Of a stretch of DNA of 5,305 nucleotides, positions 1 to 5,305 are shown piece after piece. The stretch comes from MESE01 sp036675035 (GTDB lineage: Bacteria; Pseudomonadota; Gammaproteobacteria; Burkholderiales; Burkholderiaceae_D), in the NCBI GenBank assembly GCA_036675035.1, contig JAKFFO010000120.1, forward strand, positions 1-5,305, read 5' to 3'. The notes below the pieces were generated by a model. The model ran no database searches. It was given only the letters and a program-made list of their open reading frames with translations, and was not told where the DNA came from. Positions within the stretch are counted from its first letter, which is position 1. The number at the start of each line of letters is the position of its first letter. The translations under genes were made by a program, and so were the position numbers.

Positions 1-120
1 ATTAACCAGTTTGTTGAACAATATAATGCGCATTCCCGTCCGTTCATCTGGACTGCGACAGCCGATTCAATCCTGCAGAAAGTCGAACGACTTTGTAAAG
101 TTATTTGCGGGACGACACAC
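1..120 (+). mobile_element. Right end of an IS630-like insertion sequence
   Basis: The transposase tail runs directly into chromosomal lemA, so the element's end should lie at about base 120, followed by a TA (121-122) that would be one copy of the duplicated target dinucleotide typical of this family. The presumed terminal repeat, read inward from the end, begins GTGTGTCGTCCCGCAAATAA. The partner repeat and the other TA copy are outside the window, so the exact boundary is inferred. The local CTAG at 120-123 fits the family's known preference for TA targets. Confidence 0.65.
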
Positions 121-123
121 TAG
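1..123 (+). CDS. IS630-family-like transposase, C-terminal fragment (cut by window edge)
   Basis: Frame 1 is open from the first base to TAG at 121-123 and gives 40 residues. It contains an FVEQYNAHSRPFIWTATADS segment followed by a helix ending KVERLCKVICGTTH. This matches, from memory, the C-terminal tail of IS630-family (Tc1/mariner-like DDE) transposases, which usually read PFxWTATADSI-L-K-ERLCK-ISGT. The DDE catalytic residues would lie upstream, outside the window, so whether the transposase is intact cannot be judged. These enzymes cut and paste DNA at TA dinucleotides. The gene converges on lemA, and the two stop codons overlap on opposite strands. Family assignment rests on the tail motif alone. 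Confidence 0.78.
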   Translation: MNQFVEQYNAHSRPFIWTATADSILQKVERLCKVICGTTH

Positions 124-710
124 AAAGAAACCTTGACTGCCTGGCGCTCTTCCGGTGCCTCAGTCGCCTGTAGCAACTCGGCTTGCTTGAATGAGAACAT
201 GTTGGCAATGACCGAAACCGGGAACTGCTCGATCGATGTGTTGTATTGCATCGCGCCATCGTTGTAAGCCTGCCGAGAAAATGCAATCCGGTTCTCGGTG
301 CTGGTCAATTCTTCGGTCAACTGCATCATGTTCTGGTTTGCCTTGAGGTCGGGATATGCCTCGGACAATGCGAACAGTTTGCCCAGCGTGTTGCTCAGCA
401 TGCCCTCCGCTGCGGCCATCTGCTGCATCGCGCCTGCGTTCGCGGGGTCGGCCGACACCCTGGCATTGGCGGTTACTGCCTGGTTGCGCGCGGCAATCAC
501 CGCTTCCAGCGTCTCGCGCTCGTGCTTCATGTAAGCCTTGGCCGTTTCCACCAGATTCGGAATCAGGTCGTACCGGCGCTTCAACTGCACGTCGATCTGC
601 GCGAACGCATTCCTGATCTGATTGCGCAGACTGACCAATCGATTGTAGGCACCCACGGCCCAGAACACGATTAGCAATCCGATCGCCAATATGATGATGG
701 TTGCGATCAT
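120..710 (-). CDS. lemA: LemA family membrane protein
   Basis: The product is 196 residues, close to the usual family length. Residues 2-20 form one hydrophobic N-terminal membrane segment, followed by YNRLVSLRNQ and QLKRRYDLIPNLVETAKAY, both family signatures. The rest is a long helical domain with AYPDLKANQNMMQLTEELTS, then TENRIAFSRQAYND and the terminal IEQFPVSVIANMF region. LemA proteins are membrane-anchored helical-bundle proteins whose biochemical role is not settled. The ATG at 710 is preceded by AGGGGGAG at suitable spacing. The TAG stop sits on the junction with the insertion sequence, and the C-terminus (VKVSF) looks natural, so the protein appears intact. Family members are often followed by TPM-domain (YgcG-like) genes; here that position is taken by the IS. 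An upstream terminator suggests lemA has its own promoter. Confidence 0.95.
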   Translation of the reverse strand: MIATIIILAIGLLIVFWAVGAYNRLVSLRNQIRNAFAQIDVQLKRRYDLIPNLVETAKAYMKHERETLEAVIAARNQAVTANARVSADPANAGAMQQMAAAEGMLSNTLGKLFALSEAYPDLKANQNMMQLTEELTSTENRIAFSRQAYNDGAMQYNTSIEQFPVSVIANMFSFKQAELLQATEAPEERQAVKVSF

Positions 711-721
711 AGTCTCCCCCT

Positions 722-757
722 AAAGAAAAAGCCGCCGGACAGGCTGTCTGGCGGCTT
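722..757 (-). terminator. Intrinsic terminator of the lpoA-yraN-gmhA/diaA-dolP series
   Basis: Read on the minus strand, AAGCCGCC (757-750) pairs perfectly with GGCGGCTT (736-729). One A/C mismatch then separates this from an inner GAC/GTC pairing around a short AGCCT loop. The hairpin runs straight into TTTTTCTTTA (730-721). The T-tract lies only on the minus-strand side; on the plus strand the hairpin is followed by AATATATC. It therefore stops transcripts leaving dolP, whose stop codon lies about 40 bp before it, and separates lemA from the upstream series. Confidence 0.9.
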
Positions 758-759
758 AA

Positions 760-790
760 TATATCATCCAAAAACCGGCTTCGGGATCAA
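760..790 (-). promoter_or_regulatory. Weak candidate promoter for lemA
   Basis: The short space between dolP and lemA must hold a lemA promoter if the terminator works well. On the minus strand the best I see is TTGATC (790-785) and GATATA (765-760) with 19 bp between them, or the overlapping TATATT (763-758) at 21 bp. Both spacings are longer than ideal. The start site would fall at about 750, inside the terminator hairpin sequence. This is a guess from consensus only. Confidence 0.2.
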
Positions 791-797
791 TCCCCTG

Positions 798-1448
798 TCA
801 TTTCTTACCCTGGTTCTCGGGTGCATGCGTCAATTGCCTTAATTCGTCTTCGCTGATGTACTCGAATATCTTCACGACTTTTTGCACCCCGCCGACACCC
901 CTCGCCACCTCGGCCGCCAGATCGCCTTCGCGCTGTGTGACACGACCCATCAGATAAACGATGCCGCGTTCGGTGACCACCTTGATCGAATTTGCATAAA
1001 GATCCTTGGTATCGACGAATGACGCCTTCACCTTGCCGGTAATCAGCGTGTCGTTGGAGCGCGACGTGAAGCTCGATGTACCTGCAATTGCCAATTCGTT
1101 GACGATCGATTCAACGCCTTCGATTGCGGCCACTTCACGCTCGACCGCCGCTTTCATCTGTTCGTCGCGGACTTCGCCGGTCAGCAAAACGCGGCGATTG
1201 AAGCTGGTGACATTTACATGCCCCGCGTCGCCCACGATACGGGGTATCCGCGTTTCACCCTTGATCGCGATCGCCTTGTCTTCCGTCTGTGCGCCGAAGG
1301 TACGGCGATCGGTAGCGGCAAGCGTGCCCATGACGGCCGTGCCTATCGCCATTTCGACGCAGCCTTGCAAGCTGATTGCGACAGCGCCGCATAAAACCAC
1401 TTTTGCCACCGAACGTTTCATGCCTTGCCATTGGCGCCAACTAATCAT
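798..1448 (-). CDS. dolP: Two-BON-domain outer-membrane lipoprotein, DolP/YraP type
   Basis: From the ATG at 1448 the product is 216 residues. A basic N-terminus and a hydrophobic stretch end in the lipobox LQGC with Cys30 as the lipidated residue. The next residue is Val, not Asp, which fits outer-membrane sorting. Two BON domains follow: about residues 54-121 (with VNVTSFNRRVLLTGEV) and about 131-200 (with IKVVTERGIVYLMGRV), then a short polar tail. In E. coli DolP binds anionic phospholipids, gathers at division sites and supports envelope integrity. The gene order lpoA-yraN-diaA-dolP is the same as in E. coli. I chose the 1448 start because a G-run lies 6 nt upstream and the ATG overlaps the previous gene's end (ATGATTAG), which suggests translational coupling. 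An ATG at 1421 would still give a normal lipoprotein signal and cannot be excluded. The frame is also open upstream to a TTG at 1478, which is less likely. Confidence 0.92.
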   Translation of the reverse strand: MISWRQWQGMKRSVAKVVLCGAVAISLQGCVEMAIGTAVMGTLAATDRRTFGAQTEDKAIAIKGETRIPRIVGDAGHVNVTSFNRRVLLTGEVRDEQMKAAVEREVAAIEGVESIVNELAIAGTSSFTSRSNDTLITGKVKASFVDTKDLYANSIKVVTERGIVYLMGRVTQREGDLAAEVARGVGGVQKVVKIFEYISEDELRQLTHAPENQGKK

Positions 1449-2037
1449 TCGCATCCCCCCCAAATAAAGCGACATCAATACCGTCGCACAAACAATGAAT
1501 CGTTAATAAATGCACTTCCTGAATGCGGGCGGTGCGATCATGCGGTACGCAGATATGCACATCCGCGTCCGTCAATTGCTTTCCGATTGCGCCGCCGCCC
1601 TTGCCCGTCAACGCGACGATGCGCATGTCGCGCTCCAGCGCGGCTTCTATCGCAGCCACGACATTCGGCGAATTTCCTGATGTCGATAACGCAAGCAAGA
1701 CGTCGCCGGACTGTCCGAACGCCTGTACCTGCTTGGCAAAAATATCATTGAAGCTGTAATCGTTACCGACAGCCGTCAGCAGCGAAGTATCGGTCGTCAA
1801 CGCCAGTCCCGGTAAAGGCAGCCGCTCGCGCTCGAAGCGCCCAACCAGTTCCGCTGCAAAATGCTGACAGTCGGCAGCCGATCCGCCATTTCCGCACGCA
1901 AGAATCTTGTTTCCGTTAGACAATGCCGTAAACATAAGTTCCACGGCTTGTGAAATCGGTTCCGCAAGCACGGACGCCGCTTGGATCTTGAGTTCGGCAC
2001 TTTCGCGAAAATGCCCGAGAATACGTTGATTGATCAT
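1441..2037 (-). CDS. gmhA: SIS-domain phosphosugar isomerase, GmhA/DiaA type
   Basis: The 198-residue protein has one SIS domain with GNGGSAADCQHFAAEL (49-64), VGNDYSFNDIF (90-100), STSGNSPNV (118-126) and RIQEVHLLTIHCLCD (171-185). GmhA converts sedoheptulose 7-phosphate to D-glycero-D-manno-heptose 7-phosphate for LPS core; DiaA of E. coli is a related cytoplasmic protein that binds DnaA and promotes replication initiation. Gene position (between yraN and dolP) and the end RIQExH-LT-CLCD-ID-LF resemble DiaA. However His59, Glu63, Gln173 and His181 match the catalytic and metal-binding residues of GmhA, two of which E. coli DiaA lacks by my recollection of its sequence. It could therefore be an active isomerase, a DnaA partner, or both; the diaA name would be equally defensible. 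No Shine-Dalgarno sequence precedes the ATG at 2037, but a candidate promoter lies just upstream. Confidence 0.93.
   Translation of the reverse strand: MINQRILGHFRESAELKIQAASVLAEPISQAVELMFTALSNGNKILACGNGGSAADCQHFAAELVGRFERERLPLPGLALTTDTSLLTAVGNDYSFNDIFAKQVQAFGQSGDVLLALSTSGNSPNVVAAIEAALERDMRIVALTGKGGGAIGKQLTDADVHICVPHDRTARIQEVHLLTIHCLCDGIDVALFGGDAND
1455..1461 (-). promoter_or_regulatory. G7 tract acting as dolP ribosome binding site
   Basis: Seven consecutive G on the minus strand lie 6 nt before the dolP ATG at 1448 and are the only Shine-Dalgarno-like sequence near that start. The same bases encode Gly-Gly near the end of the isomerase gene, so the site lies inside the upstream coding region. 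It supports 1448 over the 1421 start, where the nearest purine run (AAGG) is too close to the ATG. Confidence 0.55.
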
Positions 2038-2046
2038 GATGTGGCG

Positions 2047-2075
2047 AATATAGGAAGTATCGGGGAAGGGTCCAA
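2047..2075 (-). promoter_or_regulatory. Candidate sigma70-type promoter for gmhA/diaA
   Basis: On the minus strand TTGGAC (2075-2070) and TATATT (2052-2047) are separated by exactly 17 bp. The -10 matches consensus at five of six bases; the -35 matches only in its TTG. The predicted start is near 2040, about 3 nt before the ATG at 2037, so the message would be nearly leaderless, in line with the missing ribosome binding site. The surrounding 72-bp gap (2038-2109) holds nothing else I recognise. Confidence 0.4.
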
Positions 2076-2109
2076 TTTTAATCGAGTGGGCAATCGCATA
2101 CGAGAATGT

Positions 2110-2478
2110 TCACGCCTCGATCGCATTCTTCAACCAGGTCAACGCGGTGCCATCGATGGCGACAACATCGAAACGGCAGGCGGGCGGATTTCTGTAGCGC
2201 TGTAAATAAACCTGCGCCGCGACCACCAGGCGCGCCTGCTTCGTCGCCGTCACGCTGGCCGCCGCGCCGCCATGACGAGTGTCGGCACGCTTTCTGACCT
2301 CGACAAATATAAGATCGGCTCCATGCTTCATGACGAGATCGATTTCGCCGCCCTTGCAACGAAAATTGCGTTCGACCAGTGCCAGGCCATGCTTCAGGAG
2401 ATATTCGAGTGCATCGTCTTCGCCGGCCTGCCCCTCGATCTGCCTGGCGGTGCGCGAACCGGTCGGCGATATGCCCAT
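2110..2478 (-). CDS. yraN: YraN, UPF0102 nuclease-like protein
   Basis: The 122-residue product is a normal length for the family. It has the typical order: a G-x-x-GEDDALEYL helix (17-27), VERNFRCKGGEIDLVMK (35-51), LIFVEVRKR (56-64), GGAAASVTATKQARL (70-84), then CRFDVVAID (101-109). Asp47 and Glu60 fit the acidic positions of a PD-(D/E)XK-like nuclease fold, with Arg62 where the fold's usual Lys would stand; E. coli YraN also has EVR there, as I recall it. The cellular role of the family is not established. The ATG at 2478 is 5 nt after the lpoA stop, with only a weak purine run before it, so translation is probably coupled to lpoA. Confidence 0.93.
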   Translation of the reverse strand: MGISPTGSRTARQIEGQAGEDDALEYLLKHGLALVERNFRCKGGEIDLVMKHGADLIFVEVRKRADTRHGGAAASVTATKQARLVVAAQVYLQRYRNPPACRFDVVAIDGTALTWLKNAIEA

Positions 2479-2483
2479 TTATT

Positions 2484-3761
2484 TCAGCGCAAGCCGGTCA
2501 ACGGCAGGACGACGCCGTTCTGATATATCGCCGGCACCTCGGTGCGCTGGAAGCGAGCAGTGCTCCGGTCGAGATCAATCTTCAGTTTGCCGGTTACGCC
2601 GTCCAGTTCGAACTGCGTGCGGTTCAGCGCGATCTCACTTGCGATCCGGTAGGCGTCGATACCGAGTGCATACAACCGCTCCAGATCGGCACTGCGGCGC
2701 TGGCCCGGATTGACAATCAGCCGCGGGTAGATCATTACGGCCGGATGATCGGGCTGCAACAGCCAGGGCAGATCGACCAGATGCACGCCGTTCAGCTCGG
2801 TCATCGGCTCGGCGGTGCTCCAGTCAGGCAGGGCGAACGGATTCAGTTGCGAGGTTCCATACAACACCGCTTCAGTGCCGATCGCGACCCGCAATTGCCG
2901 GGTCTGGGCTGCATCCAGCGCAACGAACAGGAATTCCGGTTTTTCAGCCTCGATACGATCCCGGAGCTGCACCAGTCCGTCGGCACTTAAAAAAGCGCCG
3001 ACCGTCCCCAGCTCCATGGTTTCCAGTTGCCCGCCGACCCGCCGCCATTGGGCCGCAAAGGCTTTCGATGCACGGCGCTGCCACGCAATGCCGGTTGAAA
3101 TCGAAAAAGCCTTGGCGCCCGGTTTGTCGACGCTGACCCAGTCGGCCACCTGGCGCGCTTCATCTTCCACCGACAAACCGATTGCCAGCATCTTTTGCGG
3201 AAGCATGATTTCACTTCCACCGGAACTATCAAGCTGTCCAAGTGCGACCGTCGGTTTGCTGACCCCGCCTCCCTGCACGATCGCGGTAACACCGGTACGC
3301 GACAACGGGCCGACCACGATATCGTGATCGCGCGTTGCCACGCCATAGCCGGACACCACATCCTGTATCGCATCGCTCGTCTCGATCACGGTGACCGACA
3401 AGCGCCGTCCTCGCTCCTGGTCGTACGCCGCCATGAATCCGGCGCGCACGACGTCTGCGACATGTCCCAATGCATCCGAACGCAACGGCAGCAATAGCGC
3501 AATACGAGTCGCCATCGGCTGTTGCACCGGCATTGGGACCGACAGAACCAAGGGAGCAGCTGCCTTTTCAGATTCGGCCGAGACCGGAGGCGGCGCTTGA
3601 GGGCTTTGCGCGGACGGCATCGGGGTAGCATTTGCAACGGGAGCAGCGACGGGTGCAGGACTCCGTGCTGTCGAGGCGGCGGTTGTATTTACCTGTGCAC
3701 ACGAGCACAATCCAGCAAGCACACTTGCCAGCACGAGTACTTTTCCATACTTAAACAACAT
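2484..3761 (-). CDS. lpoA: LpoA/YraM-type penicillin-binding-protein activator lipoprotein, short form
   Basis: The 425-residue protein opens with a lipoprotein signal ending LCSC (lipid on Cys21, followed by Ala, which fits outer-membrane sorting). Residues about 30-82 are a low-complexity Ala/Pro-rich linker. From residue 86 a periplasmic-binding-protein-like domain begins with RIALLLPL (86-93) and continues with DIVVGPLSR (147-155) to the end. E. coli LpoA reaches through the periplasm to activate PBP1A and is about 680 residues with an N-terminal TPR half; here that half is missing and only the linker stands in its place. The name rests on the C-terminal domain plus position next to yraN and opposite rsmI. 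PBP1A activation itself is inferred. The ATG at 3761 has GGGGG 7 nt upstream. It is the first gene of the minus-strand series. Confidence 0.88.
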   Translation of the reverse strand: MLFKYGKVLVLASVLAGLCSCAQVNTTAASTARSPAPVAAPVANATPMPSAQSPQAPPPVSAESEKAAAPLVLSVPMPVQQPMATRIALLLPLRSDALGHVADVVRAGFMAAYDQERGRRLSVTVIETSDAIQDVVSGYGVATRDHDIVVGPLSRTGVTAIVQGGGVSKPTVALGQLDSSGGSEIMLPQKMLAIGLSVEDEARQVADWVSVDKPGAKAFSISTGIAWQRRASKAFAAQWRRVGGQLETMELGTVGAFLSADGLVQLRDRIEAEKPEFLFVALDAAQTRQLRVAIGTEAVLYGTSQLNPFALPDWSTAEPMTELNGVHLVDLPWLLQPDHPAVMIYPRLIVNPGQRRSADLERLYALGIDAYRIASEIALNRTQFELDGVTGKLKIDLDRSTARFQRTEVPAIYQNGVVLPLTGLR

Positions 3762-3773
3762 TCTCAGCCCCCA

Positions 3774-4679
3774 ATGAATCAGCCTGTTTCCAGCTTATCC
3801 GCTATTTCCCCGGTCATGCACGATGTTTCTCAACAAACCTATCCTGCATCCGCATTATATGTGCTGGCCACGCCAATCGGAAATGCCGGCGACATCAGCT
3901 TGCGCGCGCTGCATGTATTATCAATCGCGGATGCCGTCGCCTGCGAAGATACGCGCAATACCGCTCATTTGCTCACGCGCTACGGATTGTCAAAAAAACT
4001 TCTTGCGGCACACCAGCACAATGAACGCGAAATCGCGGAAAAACTCGTTGCGCGGCTGCATGCCGGTGAACGCGTCGTCCTTGTCTCAGATGCCGGCACC
4101 CCGGCGGTTTCCGATCCGGGCGCCCGCATTGTCGATGCGGTCCTTGCCGCCGGACTGCGGGTTATTCCGGTGCCCGGTGCATCTGCTGCAATTGCCGCAT
4201 TATCGGTCAGCGGCCTGACCGGCGACCAGTTCCATTTCGTCGGATTCCTGCCAGCGAAATCGAGGCAGCGTGAAATCCTGATGTCGAAACTGCGGACCTC
4301 GGTTGCATCGCTGGTGTTTTACGAAGCGCCGCATCGTATCGTCGAGACGGTCGATGCGCTGGCGGCGATATTCGAGCCCGAACGTCAGATCGTCTTTGCC
4401 AGAGAACTGACCAAGCTGTTTGAGCAAATCCACCGATGCAAGCTGTCGGATGCCGCAGCATGGCTGGCGACTGACCCGAATCGTCAAAAGGGTGAATTCG
4501 TCATTCTGCTGGAAGGCGCGCCAGCCGTTATTGATGCCGATATCGCTGAGACCGAGCGGATACTCGGAATTTTGCTGTCCGAATGTTCGGTGAAACAAGC
4601 ATCGTCGCTGGCGGCGCAAATCACCGGTCAGAAAAAAAATGCATTATACGAACAAGCGCTGAAGATGAAAGGCGGGTAG
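3774..4679 (+). CDS. rsmI: 16S rRNA (cytidine(1402)-2'-O)-methyltransferase RsmI
   Basis: RsmI methylates the 2'-OH of C1402 in the decoding centre of 16S rRNA, using S-adenosylmethionine. From the ATG at 3774 the product is 301 residues against 286 in E. coli. It has the tetrapyrrole-methylase-like fold motifs LYVLATPIGN (28-37), ACEDTRNTAHLL (56-67), LVSDAGTPAVSDPG (103-116), VIPVPGASAAIAALS (130-144) and GFLPAKS (157-163). It ends with the typical small helical domain (VKQASSLAAQ, then GQKKNALYEQAL). No clear ribosome binding site precedes 3774. The ATG at 3816 would give 287 residues, nearer the usual length, and is a real alternative. A weak promoter candidate is TTGCCA (3725-3730) with TACTTA 17 bp downstream, inside lpoA. 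Upstream in-frame codons to 3522 are not part of the gene. Confidence 0.95.
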   Translation: MNQPVSSLSAISPVMHDVSQQTYPASALYVLATPIGNAGDISLRALHVLSIADAVACEDTRNTAHLLTRYGLSKKLLAAHQHNEREIAEKLVARLHAGERVVLVSDAGTPAVSDPGARIVDAVLAAGLRVIPVPGASAAIAALSVSGLTGDQFHFVGFLPAKSRQREILMSKLRTSVASLVFYEAPHRIVETVDALAAIFEPERQIVFARELTKLFEQIHRCKLSDAAAWLATDPNRQKGEFVILLEGAPAVIDADIAETERILGILLSECSVKQASSLAAQITGQKKNALYEQALKMKGG

Positions 4680-4688
4680 GAACCGTGG

Positions 4689-4724
4689 CGTTCAGATGCC
4701 CACCGCGTCCCCTATCGCTGAACG
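4689..4724. repeat. Inverted repeat at the rsmI/rlpA convergent junction
   Basis: CGTTCAG (4689-4695) is the exact reverse complement of CTGAACG (4718-4724), with 22 bases between them. It spans the 32-bp gap between the two stop codons and runs into the last codons of rlpA. No T-tract follows on either strand, so it is not a canonical terminator. It may be a weak bidirectional stop or chance. Confidence 0.3.
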
Positions 4725-5305
4725 ATAACGGGGTTGGCTGTGCCACCGTTCTGTATCTGCCGCGCGGCAAACTCCGCCGCGCTGCGGCTGCCAAACGGCC
4801 CGCTGTAAATACGATACAGACCATCGTCTTGCACAACCTGCAGCGGCGGTAGCGCACGGTTCCAGTTCTGCGCCAGCCGGTTGTGCATGCTGTCGGCATT
4901 GGCGGCACTGCCATACGCGCCAAGCTGCAGAAAGACACCACCGCCTGCGGCGGTACCAGTAATCCGGACTGGCGCTACGGCATCCGGCGTCGGCGCAGAC
5001 GACGCAGCTGCGCTCGGGGCTGCAACCGGCTGCGAATCTTTCGGCTGTTCGGCCCCCGTCTCCCTGGCGCTGTTGATACGAGCGATTTCTTCCGGCAACA
5101 GGCGCTCGACTTCGAGTTCTGCTTTGCCCTTGGAGATATATCCCAGCTTCAGCGCAGCGGCATAGGACAAATCGATGATCCGTTCCGAATGAAACGGTCC
5201 GCGGTCGTTGATTCTCACGATGACTTGCTTGCCGTTGCTGACGTTGGTCACCCGCACGTACGATGGAAGCGGCAATGTCGTATGCGCGCCGGTCATCTTG
5301 TACAT
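4712..5305 (-). CDS. rlpA: Septal ring lytic transglycosylase RlpA, C-terminal part (cut by window edge)
   Basis: 197 residues are visible. The N-terminal part lies beyond the right edge, and the Met at 5305 is almost surely internal, since it falls inside the double-psi beta-barrel (YDMYxMTAAHxTLP in relatives). Visible order: the barrel remainder (1 to about 70) with AHTTLPLPSYVRVTN and VRINDRGPF, an Ala/Pro/Ser-rich linker (about 85-115), and a C-terminal SPOR domain (about 121-196) starting VFLQLGAYGS and including YRIYSGPFGS. His8 and Asp34 of the fragment correspond to the catalytic His and Asp described for Pseudomonas RlpA. RlpA cuts glycan strands lacking stem peptides, and SPOR domains direct proteins to such strands at the septum. 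It converges on rsmI with 32 bp between stops. Confidence 0.93.
   Translation of the reverse strand: MYKMTGAHTTLPLPSYVRVTNVSNGKQVIVRINDRGPFHSERIIDLSYAAALKLGYISKGKAELEVERLLPEEIARINSARETGAEQPKDSQPVAAPSAAASSAPTPDAVAPVRITGTAAGGGVFLQLGAYGSAANADSMHNRLAQNWNRALPPLQVVQDDGLYRIYSGPFGSRSAAEFAARQIQNGGTANPVIVQR

Noticed and set aside
160..771. A 203-codon minus-strand open frame over lemA and its upstream region
   Set aside because: It is out of frame with lemA, whose protein matches its family throughout. It crosses the terminator and shows no family motifs; it is a shadow of GC-rich coding sequence.
782..794. Small inverted repeat GGGA-TCAA-TCCC just after the dolP stop region
   Set aside because: The stem is only 4 bp with no T-tract; the strong terminator 30 bp further explains the region.
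1449..1478. Longer dolP start at TTG 1478 or ATG 1475
   Set aside because: No Shine-Dalgarno sequence precedes them, the overlap with the isomerase gene grows, and the extra residues do not improve the lipoprotein signal.
2379..2990. A 203-codon plus-strand open frame opposite lpoA and yraN
   Set aside because: It lies antisense to two well-recognised genes, its composition is Arg/Gln/Pro rich, it shows no domain, and it has no ribosome binding site.
3522..3773. In-frame extension of rsmI upstream of 3774
   Set aside because: The added 84 residues are Arg/Cys-rich low-quality sequence antisense to the lpoA signal and linker region. RsmI proteins start close to the LYVLATPIGN motif.
3795..3803. 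TTATCCGCT, resembling a DnaA box
   Set aside because: It is a single imperfect match inside rsmI coding sequence with no further boxes or AT-rich segment nearby; the presence of a DiaA-like gene does not make this an origin.
5303..5305. ATG at the right edge as the rlpA start
   Set aside because: It falls inside the conserved barrel motif, and there would be no signal peptide, so the true start must lie outside the window.

Overview
The window looks like chromosomal DNA of a betaproteobacterium, most likely Burkholderiales and possibly the Oxalobacteraceae. That placement is inferred from moderate-to-high GC, protein style and gene order; no database was searched. The core is the conserved rsmI / lpoA-yraN-diaA(gmhA)-dolP neighbourhood also known from E. 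coli (yraL / yraM-yraN-diaA-yraP), here with lemA after it, rlpA on the other side of rsmI, and one end of an insertion sequence at the left edge.

Layout, left to right. Bases 1-123 (+) encode the last 40 residues of an IS630-family-like transposase. Its stop codon overlaps, on the opposite strand, the stop codon of lemA (120-710, -). A strong intrinsic terminator for the minus strand (about 722-757) lies between lemA and the gene before it in transcription order, dolP/yraP (798-1448, -), a two-BON-domain lipoprotein. dolP overlaps the end of a SIS-domain sugar-phosphate isomerase gene of the GmhA/DiaA type (1441-2037, -) by 8 nt. Then come yraN (2110-2478, -) and lpoA (2484-3761, -), 5 nt apart. 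rsmI (3774-4679, +) is divergent from lpoA with only 12 bp between the start codons. It converges on the 3' part of rlpA (4712-5305, -), whose start lies beyond the right edge.

Transcription. lpoA, yraN, gmhA/diaA and dolP form one minus-strand series ending at the terminator after dolP. The 72-bp gap before gmhA/diaA holds a plausible internal promoter whose predicted start is only about 3 nt from the ATG. lemA is probably its own unit.

Theme. Four products act in the envelope or at division: LpoA (activator of a peptidoglycan synthase), DolP (outer-membrane lipoprotein), RlpA (septal lytic transglycosylase with a SPOR domain) and LemA (membrane-anchored, function unclear). RsmI modifies 16S rRNA, YraN is nuclease-like, and the isomerase may serve LPS heptose synthesis, DnaA control, or both. 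I see no novel defence or mobile system. The points worth a second look are the IS junction on the lemA stop codon, the retained isomerase metal ligands in the DiaA-position protein, the G7 tract where a one-base deletion would fuse two genes, the possible near-leaderless promoter, and the short LpoA without its TPR half.
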